Shown here: positions 16,715 to 26,151 of the stretch, piece after piece
Layout of the letters: each line of letters starts with the position of its first letter
Numbering within the stretch: the first letter of the stretch is position 1
DNA from: DASRDB01 sp035652815
Lineage (GTDB): Bacteria; Chloroflexota; Ktedonobacteria; Ktedonobacterales; Ktedonobacteraceae
NCBI GenBank assembly: GCA_035652815.1
Contig: DASRDB010000003.1
Location: 868,001 to 932,000 of the forward strand
DNA length: 64,000 nucleotides
Direction of reading: 5' to 3'
Made by a program: the position numbers and the translations under genes
Notes under the pieces: generated by a model
Database searches by the model: none
The model's input: the letters and a program-made list of their open reading frames with translations, nothing else
Told to the model about the DNA's origin: nothing

Positions 16715-17722
16715 ATGAGCATTCTGGTGACATGCATGGGCGAAAGCCTGATCGATTTTGTTCCCCTCAATACGGGGGTATCGAGTGTATCTCATGCGGA
16801 AGAAGGAAAGGGAACGCCACAAGAAACCAGGAACACCGATTTCCGTATGTACGCGGGCGGCTCGTTGTTTAATGTTGCGATTGGTCTTGCTCGTCTGGAG
16901 CAACATACCGCCTTTGCAGGGAAAATCGCGGACGACTACTTTGGGCATCATCTCTTGCATACTTTGCAAGCAGAGGGGGTTGATACGCGCTTCGTGGCGG
17001 TAGCAAAGGCGCAGACGACGCTGGCCTTTGTGACGATGGAAGCGGGAGAACCAGCCTTCACCTTTTATGGCGAGGGAACGGCTGATACGCTGCTGACCGT
17101 GAATGACGTACCAGAATCCCTCTACTCGGAGACCAATATCTTACACATCGGTTCGATCAGCCTGCTGCGCGGCATAACGCCGCAAACCGTCCTGGCAACC
17201 GTTGAACGTCTCAAAGGGAAGGCTTTGCTCTCGCTCGATCCGAACATACGCCGCGATCTGGTACAGGATGAGGCAAAGTATCGTGCCTTACTCCAACATC
17301 TAATCGCACTCACCGATATTTTTAAACTGAGCTACGTTGATCTCGCGTGGCTGCTGCCTGGAATACCAATGGAAGAGGCTATCAGGCAATTGTGCGCGCT
17401 CGGGCCTGCGCTGGTCATGGTGACACATGGAGAGAAAGGTGTTCTGGCGCGCACTGACACATCACAAACGCTTTCGGTTCCGACTTTTCCGGTCACAGTA
17501 AGCGATACCGTTGGCGCGGGCGATTCGTTCTGCGCCGGAACACTAGGCTGGTTAGCCGACCATGCCATCACCACTCGCGAGCAGGTCTTAGCTATGTCCG
17601 AGCCAGAACTACAAGAAATGCTGCGTTTCGCGTCAGCGGTGGCAGCATTGAACTGCACACGCCCTGGCGCAAATCCCCCGCGCCGCACTGAAGTAGAGCA
17701 ATTCCTTCAAACTGGGTTATAA
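16715..17722 (+). CDS. PfkB-family sugar kinase, probable fructokinase
   Basis: 335 aa of the ribokinase/PfkB fold. The first signature is GGSLFNVAIGLARLEQHTAF with GKIADDYFG. The second, DTVGAGDS (264-271), contains the catalytic base D270. It is followed by an amylosucrase 57 bases downstream. That enzyme releases fructose from sucrose, so phosphorylation of fructose to fructose 6-phosphate is the natural role. GGAAGGAG precedes ATG 16715. Substrate specificity is inferred from this neighbour. Confidence 0.88.
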   Translation: MSILVTCMGESLIDFVPLNTGVSSVSHAEEGKGTPQETRNTDFRMYAGGSLFNVAIGLARLEQHTAFAGKIADDYFGHHLLHTLQAEGVDTRFVAVAKAQTTLAFVTMEAGEPAFTFYGEGTADTLLTVNDVPESLYSETNILHIGSISLLRGITPQTVLATVERLKGKALLSLDPNIRRDLVQDEAKYRALLQHLIALTDIFKLSYVDLAWLLPGIPMEEAIRQLCALGPALVMVTHGEKGVLARTDTSQTLSVPTFPVTVSDTVGAGDSFCAGTLGWLADHAITTREQVLAMSEPELQEMLRFASAVAALNCTRPGANPPRRTEVEQFLQTGL

Positions 17723-17779
17723 CACTCCTTTCTCAGGCATACCCACGCAAGCTCATTTTAACGTTTTCGAGGCAAAATC

Positions 17780-19741
17780 ATGATCGATGTACAATGGGTT
17801 CATTCACAGGCCGATTTAACACTCAAGCGGCTCTGGCCACGCCTGCAAACAGCTTTTCGCGACGAAGCTAACGCCGCTCGCGATGACTGGCACACTTTTG
17901 AGACACGGTTACGTCAACAGTGGGAACGCCTCTTCGGGCTACTACTGAATCTCTATGGCACACACTATGACTTTTTCTACCACCTGGAAGAGTTGCTGTA
18001 TGCGACTACGCGAAGCTGGTTTGCGCGTCCCGCGTGGCTCAAGGAACTGGATGCGCGCCGCGAAGCTGATCCGGGCTGGTTTCAGTCTCAGAAGATGGTC
18101 GGCGCGATGTGCTACGTCGATTTGTTTGCCGGGAACCTCAAAGGCCTGCGCTGCCGCCTGCCCTACTTCAAAGAGCTTGGACTTACCTATCTTCACCTGA
18201 TGCCACTTTTCGAATCGCCCGAGGGGAATAGTGACGGTGGTTACGCGGTCAGCAGCTATCGCCACGTCAATCCCCGGCTCGGTACCATTGAAGAACTGTC
18301 CAAACTGGCGCGCGAGTTCCAGGAGGAAGGTATCAGCCTGGTTCTCGACTTCGTCTTCAATCATACCTCTGACGAACACGAGTGGGCGCGGCGCGCACAG
18401 GCTGGCGACCCCGAATATGAAAACTTCTACTTTATCTTTCCCGACCGTACTATCCCCGATGCCTATGAACGCACCCTGCGCGAAATCTTTCCCACTGTGC
18501 GGCGTGGCAGCTTCACGTGGCGCGAAGATATGCGTAAGTGGGTCTGGACGACCTTCAACAGCTTCCAGTGGGATCTGAACTATGCCAATCCGGCGGTCTT
18601 TCGCGCCATGACCGAAGAGATGCTGTTCATCGCCAACAGCGGCGTAGAGATTCTGCGTCTCGATGCCGTCGCCTTCATCTGGAAGCGCATGGGAACCAGT
18701 TGCGAGAACCAGCCGGAGGCCCACCAGATCATTCAGGCTTTTCGCGCCCTCATGAACATTGCCGCCCCCGCCGTTCTCTTCAAGTCTGAGGCCATTGTCC
18801 ATCCCGACGACGTTATCAGCTACATCAGCCCGCAGGAATGCCAGATCAGCTACAACCCGTTGCTCATGGCGCTGCTCTGGGAGTCGCTGGCAACCACCGA
18901 GGTCAAGCTGCTCGATCACTCTATGCGCACTCGTTTTCGCCTGCCGCCGGGTACCGCCTGGGTCAACTACCTGCGTTCGCACGATGATATCGGCTGGACA
19001 TTTGACGACAACGACGCCCGTTGGGAATGGATTGATCCACAGGGACACCGCTCGTTCCTGAACCAGTTCTACATGGGGCGTTTCTCCGGCTCCTTCGCGC
19101 GCGGTCTGCCATTTCAGGAGAATCCCGCCACCGGTGATGCCCGTATTTCCGGCACAATGGCTTCCCTGGCCGGATTGGAGCAGGCCCTACAATCTTCCGA
19201 CCAGCAACAAATCGATCTCGCGGTGCGCCGCATTCGGCTGTTGTACAGCATTATCTTAAGCATCGGCGGCATTCCGCTCATCTACCTGGGCGACGAAGTG
19301 GGTACGCTCAACGATTATTCGTTCGCACATGACCCCCACAAAGCAAGTGATAATCGCTGGGTGCATCGTCCAAAAACCAACTGGGACTGGCAGGAGCAAG
19401 TACGCAATGACCCCGCCTCACCTCATAATCGCATCTACACCGAATTGAAACGGTTAATCACGTTGCGCAAACAGCAACCGGCCATTTACGATAACGATAC
19501 GGAGTTCATCGATACCGACAACCCGCATCTCTTCGGTTACGCCCGTCACGGCGGCAGCCAGCAACTCCTCATCATAGCCAATTTCTCCGCGTATCCCCAG
19601 TACATGGATGCCAACCTGCTACGCATGTACGGGACAAGTTACCACTTCACCGACCTGATTACCGGCCAGGCACTGGCAGCAGACCAACCTTTACTCCTGG
19701 AGCCATACCAGTATATGTGGTTGGAGGCAGCGAACAGCTAA
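17780..19741 (+). CDS. Amylosucrase (GH13)
   Basis: 653 aa, close to the length of Neisseria amylosucrase. This enzyme moves glucose from sucrose onto an alpha-1,4-glucan and releases fructose. Catalytic residues can be placed: nucleophile D295 in LRLDAVAF and acid/base E337 in FKSEAIV. Both are offset by 9 from D286 and E328 of the Neisseria enzyme. NHTSDEHEW and [10 protein letters not shown], the latter with the transition-state Asp, are also present. There is no signal peptide, so the enzyme is likely cytoplasmic and would use imported sucrose. Sucrose phosphorylase-like or trehalose synthase relatives are less likely given the N-terminal helical domain (1-95). Confidence 0.9.
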   Translation: MIDVQWVHSQADLTLKRLWPRLQTAFRDEANAARDDWHTFETRLRQQWERLFGLLLNLYGTHYDFFYHLEELLYATTRSWFARPAWLKELDARREADPGWFQSQKMVGAMCYVDLFAGNLKGLRCRLPYFKELGLTYLHLMPLFESPEGNSDGGYAVSSYRHVNPRLGTIEELSKLAREFQEEGISLVLDFVFNHTSDEHEWARRAQAGDPEYENFYFIFPDRTIPDAYERTLREIFPTVRRGSFTWREDMRKWVWTTFNSFQWDLNYANPAVFRAMTEEMLFIANSGVEILRLDAVAFIWKRMGTSCENQPEAHQIIQAFRALMNIAAPAVLFKSEAIVHPDDVISYISPQECQISYNPLLMALLWESLATTEVKLLDHSMRTRFRLPPGTAWVNYLRSHDDIGWTFDDNDARWEWIDPQGHRSFLNQFYMGRFSGSFARGLPFQENPATGDARISGTMASLAGLEQALQSSDQQQIDLAVRRIRLLYSIILSIGGIPLIYLGDEVGTLNDYSFAHDPHKASDNRWVHRPKTNWDWQEQVRNDPASPHNRIYTELKRLITLRKQQPAIYDNDTEFIDTDNPHLFGYARHGGSQQLLIIANFSAYPQYMDANLLRMYGTSYHFTDLITGQALAADQPLLLEPYQYMWLEAANS

Positions 19742-19761
19742 AGTTCCCGCAGGTGCTGGGA

Positions 19762-19800
19762 GACCGGAAGCCACCCGCCAGGAGTGTCTTCCGGTCGTTT
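19762..19800 (+). terminator. Hairpin after the amylosucrase
   Basis: A perfect 9-bp stem (19762-19770 with 19788-19796) followed by a weak GTTT. The arm GACCGGAAG recalls the ends of the palindrome at 59983. Confidence 0.5.
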
Positions 19801-19957
19801 AACACAAGTCTTTCGTTCCCCTCACATCCTTACATAGAACCATTGATTAATTATTGCTTATATGGTTAAATGGAGAAAGCTTTTTGCCGTCCCTACCTGG
19901 GCCATATATAAGCAAAAAGCCGACAACTGAAAACTCTTTCAAAGGGGATTGGAAAGC

Positions 19958-20461
19958 GTGAGCAACGAGAGGCAAGGGCGCATCGCCGTTTATCCAGGCA
20001 GCTTTGATCCATTGACCAACGGGCATCTTGATATTGCGCGCAGAGCAGCGAGGCTCTTTGATACTCTGATTGTAGCTGTATACGCCTTCCCGGCGAAGAA
20101 TCTCCTCTTTTCTCTGGAGGAGCGCCTGCAACTGTGGCAGGAGGTTATCGCCAACGAGGGCCTGGATAATGTGCGCGTGGACACCTTCAAGGAACTGCTG
20201 GTCGATTATGTGCGCTCCATTGGCGGGCAGGCCATCATCAAAGGTCTACGCTCGCCTAACGATTTCGAGGCCGAATTCCAACAGGGGCTAATGAATCGCA
20301 AACTCGCGCCTGAAATTGAAACCGTTTGCCTGCTCACCAACCTGCAACAGCTTTTTGTCAGTTCATCTTTGCTGAAAGAGGTTGCCCGTCTGGGTGGAGA
20401 TGTCACCGATATGCTCCCGCCCAACGTCGTCGTTGCGCTCAAAAACAAATTCAGCGAGTAA
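19958..20461 (+). CDS. coaD: Phosphopantetheine adenylyltransferase
   Basis: Penultimate enzyme of coenzyme A synthesis: 4'-phosphopantetheine plus ATP gives dephospho-CoA. 167 aa. GSFDPLTNGH contains the nucleotidyltransferase TxGH-like motif, and KGLRSPNDFEAEFQ and the SSSLLKE segment complete the family pattern. The open frame begins at TTG 19949, but the GGGGA ribosome site touches it. GTG 19958 is spaced normally and gives the standard N-terminus. Confidence 0.96.
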   Translation: MSNERQGRIAVYPGSFDPLTNGHLDIARRAARLFDTLIVAVYAFPAKNLLFSLEERLQLWQEVIANEGLDNVRVDTFKELLVDYVRSIGGQAIIKGLRSPNDFEAEFQQGLMNRKLAPEIETVCLLTNLQQLFVSSSLLKEVARLGGDVTDMLPPNVVVALKNKFSE

Positions 20462-20492
20462 CAACTGCACGCCATGAAAAAGACCTCTTCGC

Positions 20493-20580
20493 ATGTCATC
20501 CTGAGCGCCGCTCAGGATCTCGTGCTTGCCAGGTCAAGCCAGTGGAGGCCTGCGATCCTTCGCTGCGCTCAGGATGACAT
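20493..20580. repeat. Dispersed palindromic repeat, copy 2
   Basis: Outer arms 20493-20507 and 20566-20580 (ATGTCATCCTGAGCG and complement). The left arm has lost part of the inner AGCGAAGG segment, so it is a rearranged copy of the TGTCATCCTGAGC family. Confidence 0.85.
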
Positions 20581-20647
20581 CTGGAGGCAGTGTGTAATAG
20601 CATGTATAGACAGCTAGCAAAGGTCTTGTTGAGAACGGAGGGAAGGC

Positions 20648-21280
20648 GTGGATATCTTATATCTCATTGATCGCCTGGAAAACCTGGTCGCGGGCAGCCG
20701 CCGCATGCCGTTAGTCAACCAGATCATGATCAAAGAAGCCGACATCCAGGATATCATCGAGCAAATGCGCCTGGCTATTCCTGAAGAAGTCAAGCAGGCG
20801 CGCAACGTGAGCCGTGACAAAGAACGCATTCTTGCACAGGCTCAGGCCGATGCCAGCGCCCTGCTTGCCCGCGCTCGTGAAGAATCCGAACGCGCCATGA
20901 ACCGCGAGGGCCTGCTCAAAGCCGCTCAAGAGCGCTCGCAGGAAATACTACGTGAGGCCGAATTAAAAGCTGAGCAATTAAAGAACGAAGCCGATCTTTA
21001 CGTCGTTGAGACCTTGCGTGCTCTGCGCGATCATCTTACCAGCATCGAAACCGATATCGACCGCTCGATCCTGAGCATCGAAAGAGGCCTGGAGAGCATG
21101 GGCGCGCTGGGAGAAGAAGGCGAAAGCGCAGAAGCTTCGGACTATATCGAGGATGAAGAGGAGCCGCCACAAAACCAGCGCGCCGTTCCTCGCCGCGCCT
21201 CGCTCGCTATGGATACAATGGGAGGGCCGATGTACTCCCAGGAACCACCTTCGCGTAACCCTGCCCAACCTGGGTCATGA
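20648..21280 (+). CDS. Coiled-coil protein resembling ATP synthase b / DivIVA-like stalks
   Basis: 210 aa starting at GTG 20648 after GGAGGGAAGG. Residues 50-150 are a long, Ala/Glu/Arg-rich coiled coil (RILAQAQADASALLARAREE), like F0 subunit b or DivIVA. A low-complexity acidic and Pro-rich tail follows. It sits between coaD and yceD-rpmF, a place where many Gram-positive-like genomes carry such a protein. A cell-division or scaffold role is possible; none is proven. Confidence 0.75.
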   Translation: MDILYLIDRLENLVAGSRRMPLVNQIMIKEADIQDIIEQMRLAIPEEVKQARNVSRDKERILAQAQADASALLARAREESERAMNREGLLKAAQERSQEILREAELKAEQLKNEADLYVVETLRALRDHLTSIETDIDRSILSIERGLESMGALGEEGESAEASDYIEDEEEPPQNQRAVPRRASLAMDTMGGPMYSQEPPSRNPAQPGS

Positions 21281-21283
21281 GAC

Positions 21284-21312
21284 TTGACACGCCTCGCGCG
21301 GTCTTCTATAAT
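21284..21312 (+). promoter_or_regulatory. Consensus promoter of yceD-rpmF
   Basis: TTGACA at 21284-21289, 17-base spacer, TATAAT at 21307-21312: a perfect sigma70-type promoter. It starts inside or just after the end of the coiled-coil gene and leaves a leader of about 90 bases. Confidence 0.85.
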
Positions 21313-21407
21313 GAGCAAGCATCAGAGAATAGCATCTTCTCCTGCGCCACATCACGCTCTATTTTTGCTATTGTCTTGCTATATCATGGATTAAAGGATA
21401 AGGGGAT

Positions 21408-21950
21408 ATGGATGAACTCGTGTTTAACGTGGCGCAACTGATGAAGGCTCCTGTCGGAACTTCGTTGGCCTACGATTTTACGGAAGATGACGTTCATTTC
21501 GATGACGAATTGACAGTGGTTGGCCAGCTGGGTGGACATGCTCGCATGCGCCGCACCAACCAGGGTTTACTGGTGGATGGCTGGGCCGAACTTCTACTGA
21601 AACGAACATGCGACCGTTGCCTGAAGGAGTTCGAGCAGCCTTTGCTCGTGAATTTTGAGGAGCAGTTTTATCCGACCATTGATGTAATCAGTGGTATGCC
21701 GGTGGCTCCTTTCAACAAGGAAGAGGGCTTCCCTATTGACGAGCATCACGAGCTTGATCTGACGGAAGCAATTCGCCAGAATATCCTGACCGCGCTCCCA
21801 ATGGTGGCGCTCTGTCAGGAAGATTGTAAGGGACTCTGCCCGCAATGCGGACACGATTTAAACCTCGGTCCGTGCGAGTGCAAGCCGGAGATCGAGCCGC
21901 GCTGGCGCGCGCTCGAACGCCTGTTACAAAACGGTTCGCAGCAGTCATAA
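21408..21950 (+). CDS. yceD: YceD/DUF177 family protein
   Basis: 180 aa. Members bind or protect 23S rRNA precursors and are almost always encoded just before rpmF, as here. The family Cys pattern is visible: CDRCLKEF in the middle, then CQEDCKGLCPQCG and CEC near the C-terminus, which probably bind zinc. A consensus promoter lies about 95 bases upstream. Confidence 0.92.
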   Translation: MDELVFNVAQLMKAPVGTSLAYDFTEDDVHFDDELTVVGQLGGHARMRRTNQGLLVDGWAELLLKRTCDRCLKEFEQPLLVNFEEQFYPTIDVISGMPVAPFNKEEGFPIDEHHELDLTEAIRQNILTALPMVALCQEDCKGLCPQCGHDLNLGPCECKPEIEPRWRALERLLQNGSQQS

Positions 21951-21998
21951 TTGCAAGAAACAGGCCCGTTGAACGGCCTATGAGGAGGAATACGAACT

Positions 21999-22193
21999 AT
22001 GGGAGCGCTGCCAAAACAACGAGTTTCTCACTCGCGACAGGGGAAACGCCGCGCTACGCACCGCATCACCCTGCCACAGCTTGTCACCTGCCCGCAGTGC
22101 AGACGGCCTCGCCTGTCACATCACGCCTGCCCGCACTGTGGCACCTATCGCGGTCGCCAGGTCTTCTATCCACGCGAAAAGAAACAGTCATAA
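21999..22193 (+). CDS. rpmF: 50S ribosomal protein L32
   Basis: 64 aa, normal length. Begins GALPKQRVSHSRQGKRRATH and contains the zinc-ribbon Cys pairs CPQC and CPHCG. The segment HACPHCGTYRGRQV is diagnostic. GAGGAGG precedes ATG 21999. Co-transcribed with yceD. Confidence 0.97.
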   Translation: MGALPKQRVSHSRQGKRRATHRITLPQLVTCPQCRRPRLSHHACPHCGTYRGRQVFYPREKKQS

Positions 22194-22199
22194 AAACGT

Positions 22200-22232
22200 G
22201 GAGGCAGGTACTAAGTTACCCGCCTCCTTTTC
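22200..22232 (+). terminator. Terminator of rpmF
   Basis: Stem GGAGGC/GCCTCC (22200-22205 with 22222-22227) with an inner GGTA/TACC, then TTTT. Confidence 0.7.
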
Positions 22233-22250
22233 ATACGCGAGTAGACAGGT

Positions 22251-23279
22251 ATGACATCACAGGTTGCTTTTTTATTTCCCGGCCAGGGAAGCCAGGCCGT
22301 CGGTATGGGGGCCGATATTTTTGAAAGCTCACCTGCGGCCCGTCGTGTCTTTCAAACGGCAGATGATGCGCTCGGCTTCTCTCTCAGCACGCTCTGCTTT
22401 CAAGGGCCTGAAGAAACCCTGCGCGAAACGATCAATGCTCAGCCCGCCATCGTCACAGTAAGCCTCGCCCTGCTGGCCGCCTTACAGGAAGCCCTTTCTT
22501 CTAACGGCGAAACCTCGTCATGGACAACGCCGCTCGCACCAGCATTTACAGCCGGTCATAGCGTGGGAGAATATGCTGCCCTGGTCGCATCCGGCGCGCT
22601 CGATCTGCAAGACGCCCTGTTGCTCGTGCGCGAGCGCGGTCGCCTTATGCATCACGAGGGTACTGTCTGCCTCGGTGGCATGGCCGCCATCATCGGCATG
22701 GACGAGGAGGCATTGCAGGAAGTCTGCCGCGATGCTACAGCCGAGGCAAGCGCCAACCTGCCTGCTGACGCGCACCTCGGGCAGGGCAAAGTCACCGTTG
22801 CCAACTTCAACGCGCCCGGACAGATCGTCATCTCGGGCGAGCAGCAGGCCTTAAATCGCGCTATGGAACTGGCAAAAGAACGAGGAGCGAAACGAGTCAT
22901 CCCCCTGGCCGTCAGCGGCGCGTTCCATTCGCCCGTCATGCAGCCCGCCGCCGCAGGTTTGGCAAAGGCGATAGATGCAACTTCTATTCGCAATGCCGCC
23001 ATCCCGCTTGTCGGCAATATTGACGCGCGCCCGATTTCGAGCGCGACCGAGATCCGCGAAGAACTCGCTCAACAAATCGCAGCTTCCGTACAATGGACGC
23101 GCACCATCGATTATATGGTTAGCACCGGAGTCACGCTCTTTCTCGAAATCGGCCCTGGTCAGGCGCTTACCGGCATGGTCAAACGCATCGCCAAAGGGGC
23201 AAAAACGCTGAATCTCAGCACCGCCTCTGACCTGGAAAAAGTGGTTGGCACTTTGCGCGAACTGGGCCTTGTATCGTAA
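22251..23279 (+). CDS. fabD: Malonyl-CoA:ACP transacylase
   Basis: 342 aa. Loads malonyl groups onto acyl carrier protein for fatty acid synthesis. FPGQGSQAVGMG is at the N-terminus and the catalytic Ser104 is in GHSVGE. The downstream GAFHSPVMQPAA includes the catalytic His. The substrate carrier acpP is encoded 1 kb downstream in the same direction. Confidence 0.96.
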   Translation: MTSQVAFLFPGQGSQAVGMGADIFESSPAARRVFQTADDALGFSLSTLCFQGPEETLRETINAQPAIVTVSLALLAALQEALSSNGETSSWTTPLAPAFTAGHSVGEYAALVASGALDLQDALLLVRERGRLMHHEGTVCLGGMAAIIGMDEEALQEVCRDATAEASANLPADAHLGQGKVTVANFNAPGQIVISGEQQALNRAMELAKERGAKRVIPLAVSGAFHSPVMQPAAAGLAKAIDATSIRNAAIPLVGNIDARPISSATEIREELAQQIAASVQWTRTIDYMVSTGVTLFLEIGPGQALTGMVKRIAKGAKTLNLSTASDLEKVVGTLRELGLVS

Positions 23280-23365
23280 TATGACGCTCTTTCTATCCGG
23301 CAACTGTATAAACCATGTTTGTTCTTTATTCGTAATAAAAATATTAGCCGATAAGAATAGCAGAC

Positions 23366-23395
23366 TTGACAAGCGCAGGGAAAAGTGCCTATCTT
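23366..23395 (+). promoter_or_regulatory. Promoter of the Asp23-nusB-acpP group
   Basis: TTGACA at 23366-23371 and TATCTT at 23390-23395, spacer 18. A small hairpin (23430-23436 with 23442-23448) lies in the leader. Confidence 0.6.
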
Positions 23396-23489
23396 TGCAG
23401 TAGAACAATACGTTTCTGAGGCTCGGGCTGAGCATCTACCGGATGCTCTTCCCTGAACCAATTAGAGTATGTTTTGAAAGGCAGTACAT

Positions 23490-23822
23490 ATGGCGACCGA
23501 GTCGTTAGGGGTGGTACGCGTAGCGCGCCAGGTGCTTCTAACCATTATTATCAATACGGCTTTAGAGGTACCGGGCGTAGTGCGTATGGCTTCGAGCAAT
23601 GACCAGTGGACGCGCTTTCTGGGGCGCGAAATTCCACGCCAGGGCGTTGCTCTAACGATTAAAGACAACACGGTCTCCGCTGACCTCTACATTGTGGTTG
23701 CATCTGGCGTCAACATCGTCGAAGTTGGCTCGGCCATCCAGCAAGAAGTCGCCTCCGCGATTGAAGAGATGGTCGGGATGCATGTTCAAGAAGTCAATGT
23801 GTACATCCAGGATGTCGCTTGA
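23490..23822 (+). CDS. Asp23/Gls24 (DUF322) family protein
   Basis: 110 aa. It begins MATESLGVVRVARQVLLTII and shows the family pattern VPGVVRM...GVALTIKDNTVSADLYIVV...VASAIEEMVGMHVQEVNVYI. Family members coat the membrane or link to cell-envelope stress and are typically next to nusB, as here. Soluble, with no signal peptide. Confidence 0.92.
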   Translation: MATESLGVVRVARQVLLTIIINTALEVPGVVRMASSNDQWTRFLGREIPRQGVALTIKDNTVSADLYIVVASGVNIVEVGSAIQQEVASAIEEMVGMHVQEVNVYIQDVA

Positions 23823-23851
23823 TCGATTGCTAACATAGAGGCGAGGATAGC

Positions 23852-24298
23852 ATGCCAGTTGGGATACGAAGGCAGGCAAGGGTGATTGCCCTGCAAACAC
23901 TCTACGAATACGATACGGCTCAACATCCGGTCGCGGAAGTTTTACAGCGACACGTCGAGGAGCGACACCTCCAGCCGAAAGTGTTCGAATACGCCCAGGA
24001 ACTCGTTCAGGGTGTTTGCGATCATCTTGCCGAAATCGATGCCCATATTCAGAGTGCAGCCCGTGAATGGCCATTGCAGCAAATGGCACGCATCGATAAA
24101 AATATACTCAGGCTTGCAATCTACGAAATTCTGTTTAATAATACGGTACCAGCAAAGGCCGCTATCAACGAAGCCGTGGAGCTTGCCAAACAATTCGGCA
24201 GCAATACCTCCAGCCGCTTCATTAATGGCGTCCTCGGTACTATATTTAACCGGGCGCAACAACCGCCCACCCCGAAAGCTGAAAGTGAGGTGAAATAG
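23852..24298 (+). CDS. nusB: Transcription antitermination factor NusB
   Basis: 148 aa, all-helical. It shows [33 protein letters not shown] and [13 protein letters not shown], the family hallmarks. NusB joins NusE on boxA of rRNA transcripts. Its stop overlaps the GTG start of acpP by one base, so the two are translationally coupled. Confidence 0.96.
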   Translation: MPVGIRRQARVIALQTLYEYDTAQHPVAEVLQRHVEERHLQPKVFEYAQELVQGVCDHLAEIDAHIQSAAREWPLQQMARIDKNILRLAIYEILFNNTVPAKAAINEAVELAKQFGSNTSSRFINGVLGTIFNRAQQPPTPKAESEVK

Positions 24299-24534
24299 TG
24301 GCAACCGTTCAGGAAAGGCTCAAGAAAATTATTGTTGACCAGCTTGGTGTTGACGAAAGCGAGGTTGTGCCAGGCGCTTCTTTTGTAGAAGATCTCAACG
24401 CCGACTCCCTTGATCTCGTCGAGCTTATCATGTCCCTCGAAGAGGAATTTAAGCTGCAGATCTCCGACGAGGACGCGGAAAAGATCACTACGGTACAGGA
24501 AGCGCAGGACTATATAGAAGAGCATTTGCGCTAA
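24298..24534 (+). CDS. acpP: Acyl carrier protein
   Basis: 78 aa, acidic. The phosphopantetheine attachment site is Ser37 in NADSLDLVE. It starts with GTG overlapping the last base of the nusB stop, with GAGGTG as ribosome site. It carries growing fatty acids; fabD upstream loads it. Confidence 0.97.
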   Translation: MATVQERLKKIIVDQLGVDESEVVPGASFVEDLNADSLDLVELIMSLEEEFKLQISDEDAEKITTVQEAQDYIEEHLR

Positions 24535-24558
24535 CACAAACCAGTGGCTATACCCCTT

Positions 24559-24619
24559 CCAGGGCGACCTCTGATGTATGCTGTTATTTCCGGCAGGTCG
24601 TCCTGGTATTTATTTCTCT
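24559..24619 (+). terminator. Terminator of acpP
   Basis: A 12-bp stem with one wobble pair (24559-24570 with 24595-24606), then TATTTATTTCTCTT. Confidence 0.65.
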
Positions 24620-24725
24620 TCATCCTCGAGCAAAAACGCTCGCCCTCTTGTTTTTTCTTTCATTTCGTGTCACAATGCACCAGAGATATGCATCTCTATC
24701 TATAGCAACAGACAAAGGGTAATGT

Positions 24726-25445
24726 GTGGATAATCAACCGGCAGCGCAGGCCATTGAACAACTTATTCACGAATACGGTAAACTCGTCTTTCACACCATC
24801 TATGGCCTGACCGGAGACTGGGAAGAAAGCCAGGACCTCGCGCAGGACACTTTTCACGCGGCGCTCAAATCAATCGATGCCGCCCGCGCGAAAAGTGGTC
24901 CGCGTTTTCATGCCAAAGCCTGGTTGCTGCAAATCGCGCTGAACACCGTTCGCATGCAGCGCCGCCGCCGTTCACTCTACCGCTTCATCCCGTTTTCGCG
25001 TGTCACGCAGGAACACCATCAATCTGGCTCCAAAAACTTTGCCGAAATCCTGGAATCCGAAGCCGCTCCTGTCCAGCCAACCGGCTATGGCGCGCACGAA
25101 AGTTTTGACCCGCAAGCCCTGGTTGCCGAACAGGAGGCCGTACAGCGCGCCCTACAGCAGATCAATGAGCCACTGCGCCTCGTGTTGCTCCTCTCCATCG
25201 TCGGCCAGTTCTCAGCCCCCGAAATCGCCGCCATGCTGGATATCGAGGAGGCCACCGTCCGCCAGCGCCTTGCTCGCGCCCGCAAACAATTTCAGCACAT
25301 CTACATGCGCGAGAGCGGCGAAGAACTGCATGATCCCACAAAATTACAATCCGCTCGCGGCATGTCACAAAATGCTCTTCCCGCGCATCATAGTAATACG
25401 GAACGTGTTGAGAGTCACACGGCTACTGCTCCCTCTCAACCGTAA
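24726..25445 (+). CDS. ECF-type RNA polymerase sigma factor
   Basis: 239 aa. Region 2 is at 10-85 (EYGKLVFHTIYGLTGDWEES and DLAQDTFHAALKS) and region 4 at 135-195 (LRLVLLLSIVGQFSAPEIAA, VRQRLARARKQF). The linker between them is long and polar, and about 40 extra residues follow region 4. GTG 24726 is the start; ATG is absent nearby. The 98-aa gene 16 bases downstream is the likely partner. tatA-tatC follow. Confidence 0.9.
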   Translation: MDNQPAAQAIEQLIHEYGKLVFHTIYGLTGDWEESQDLAQDTFHAALKSIDAARAKSGPRFHAKAWLLQIALNTVRMQRRRRSLYRFIPFSRVTQEHHQSGSKNFAEILESEAAPVQPTGYGAHESFDPQALVAEQEAVQRALQQINEPLRLVLLLSIVGQFSAPEIAAMLDIEEATVRQRLARARKQFQHIYMRESGEELHDPTKLQSARGMSQNALPAHHSNTERVESHTATAPSQP

Positions 25446-25461
25446 GTTTTATGGAGGAGCC

Positions 25462-25758
25462 ATGCAGAACGACTCTATCGAGACCCTGCTGCTGCGGCAT
25501 TACGGAAGTACAGCCCCGGCACCCGACAAGCTGGAAGAAACCCTTGTGGCCTCGATTCGCCTGCAGGCAGCCCAACTCGACGAAGAGCAGCAGATCGCCA
25601 GAACTTTACGCGAACGCACCTTCAGCCGACGCAGAGCCGTTCGCATGGTTGCCCTCGCAACTGCTGGCATCGGCACGCTCAGTATCGGCATGGATGGCCT
25701 GCGCAAAATCGAATCTGCGCTGCTCGGTCAGGATATCACGCAACCGGCCTACACCTGA
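25462..25758 (+). CDS. Small protein encoded with the ECF sigma factor (possible anti-sigma)
   Basis: 98 aa starting at ATG 25462 after GGAGGAGC. The first 60 residues are helical and acidic (LEETLVASIRLQAAQLDEEQ). An RRRAV stop-transfer-like group and a weakly hydrophobic segment (about 60-78) follow, then a short tail. No zinc-binding HxxxCxxC anti-sigma motif is present. Position and shape suggest a membrane-tethered regulator of the preceding sigma factor; this is inference. A longer frame starting at 25000 runs out of phase through the sigma gene and is a shadow. Confidence 0.65.
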   Translation: MQNDSIETLLLRHYGSTAPAPDKLEETLVASIRLQAAQLDEEQQIARTLRERTFSRRRAVRMVALATAGIGTLSIGMDGLRKIESALLGQDITQPAYT

Positions 25759-25845
25759 TTTGCGTACACCAGACATCCAACGGCATATCTACTACGTAGT
25801 AGAGTGCAAACGTAGTTCATTGGTCCATCAGAAAGGATACCCAAC

Positions 25846-26130
25846 ATGATCCCAGGATTTCACGGCTTCGACCTGATCGTTATTCTCTTGATCGCTCTCT
25901 TGATTTTCGGTCCAAAGAAGCTGCCAGAAATGGGTTCCGCCATCGGCAAAAGCATTAAAGAGTTCCGCAAGGGCATGAACGAGATCACCGCGCACAAAGA
26001 AGAGGAAGAACCCCAACTGCCCGTCAGCGCCAAAGACCTCAACAAGATGAACAACACCGCCTACGAGAGCGAAACCGTTGTAAAGACAACGCGCACCGAG
26101 GTACCTGGCACCGAAAAACCCGTTGAATAA
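25846..26130 (+). CDS. tatA: Twin-arginine translocase subunit TatA/TatE
   Basis: 94 aa. A short N-terminal helix (GFDLIVILLIALLIFGPKKL) with the FGPKKLPEMG hinge, an amphipathic helix (GKSIKEFRKGMNE) and an acidic tail: the standard TatA layout. TatA forms the channel for folded proteins. The tatC gene begins 21 bases downstream. Confidence 0.94.
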   Translation: MIPGFHGFDLIVILLIALLIFGPKKLPEMGSAIGKSIKEFRKGMNEITAHKEEEEPQLPVSAKDLNKMNNTAYESETVVKTTRTEVPGTEKPVE

Positions 26131-26151
26131 ACAGCCTGGAAGTAATTAGTT

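Noticed and set aside
17942..19048. A 368-codon frame antisense to the amylosucrase
   Set aside because: No family features, and it lies wholly within a clear catalytic domain on the plus strand.
25000..25758. A 252-codon frame covering the end of the sigma gene
   Set aside because: Only its last 98 codons, from ATG 25462 with a ribosome site, look real; the upstream part is out of phase with the sigma gene.
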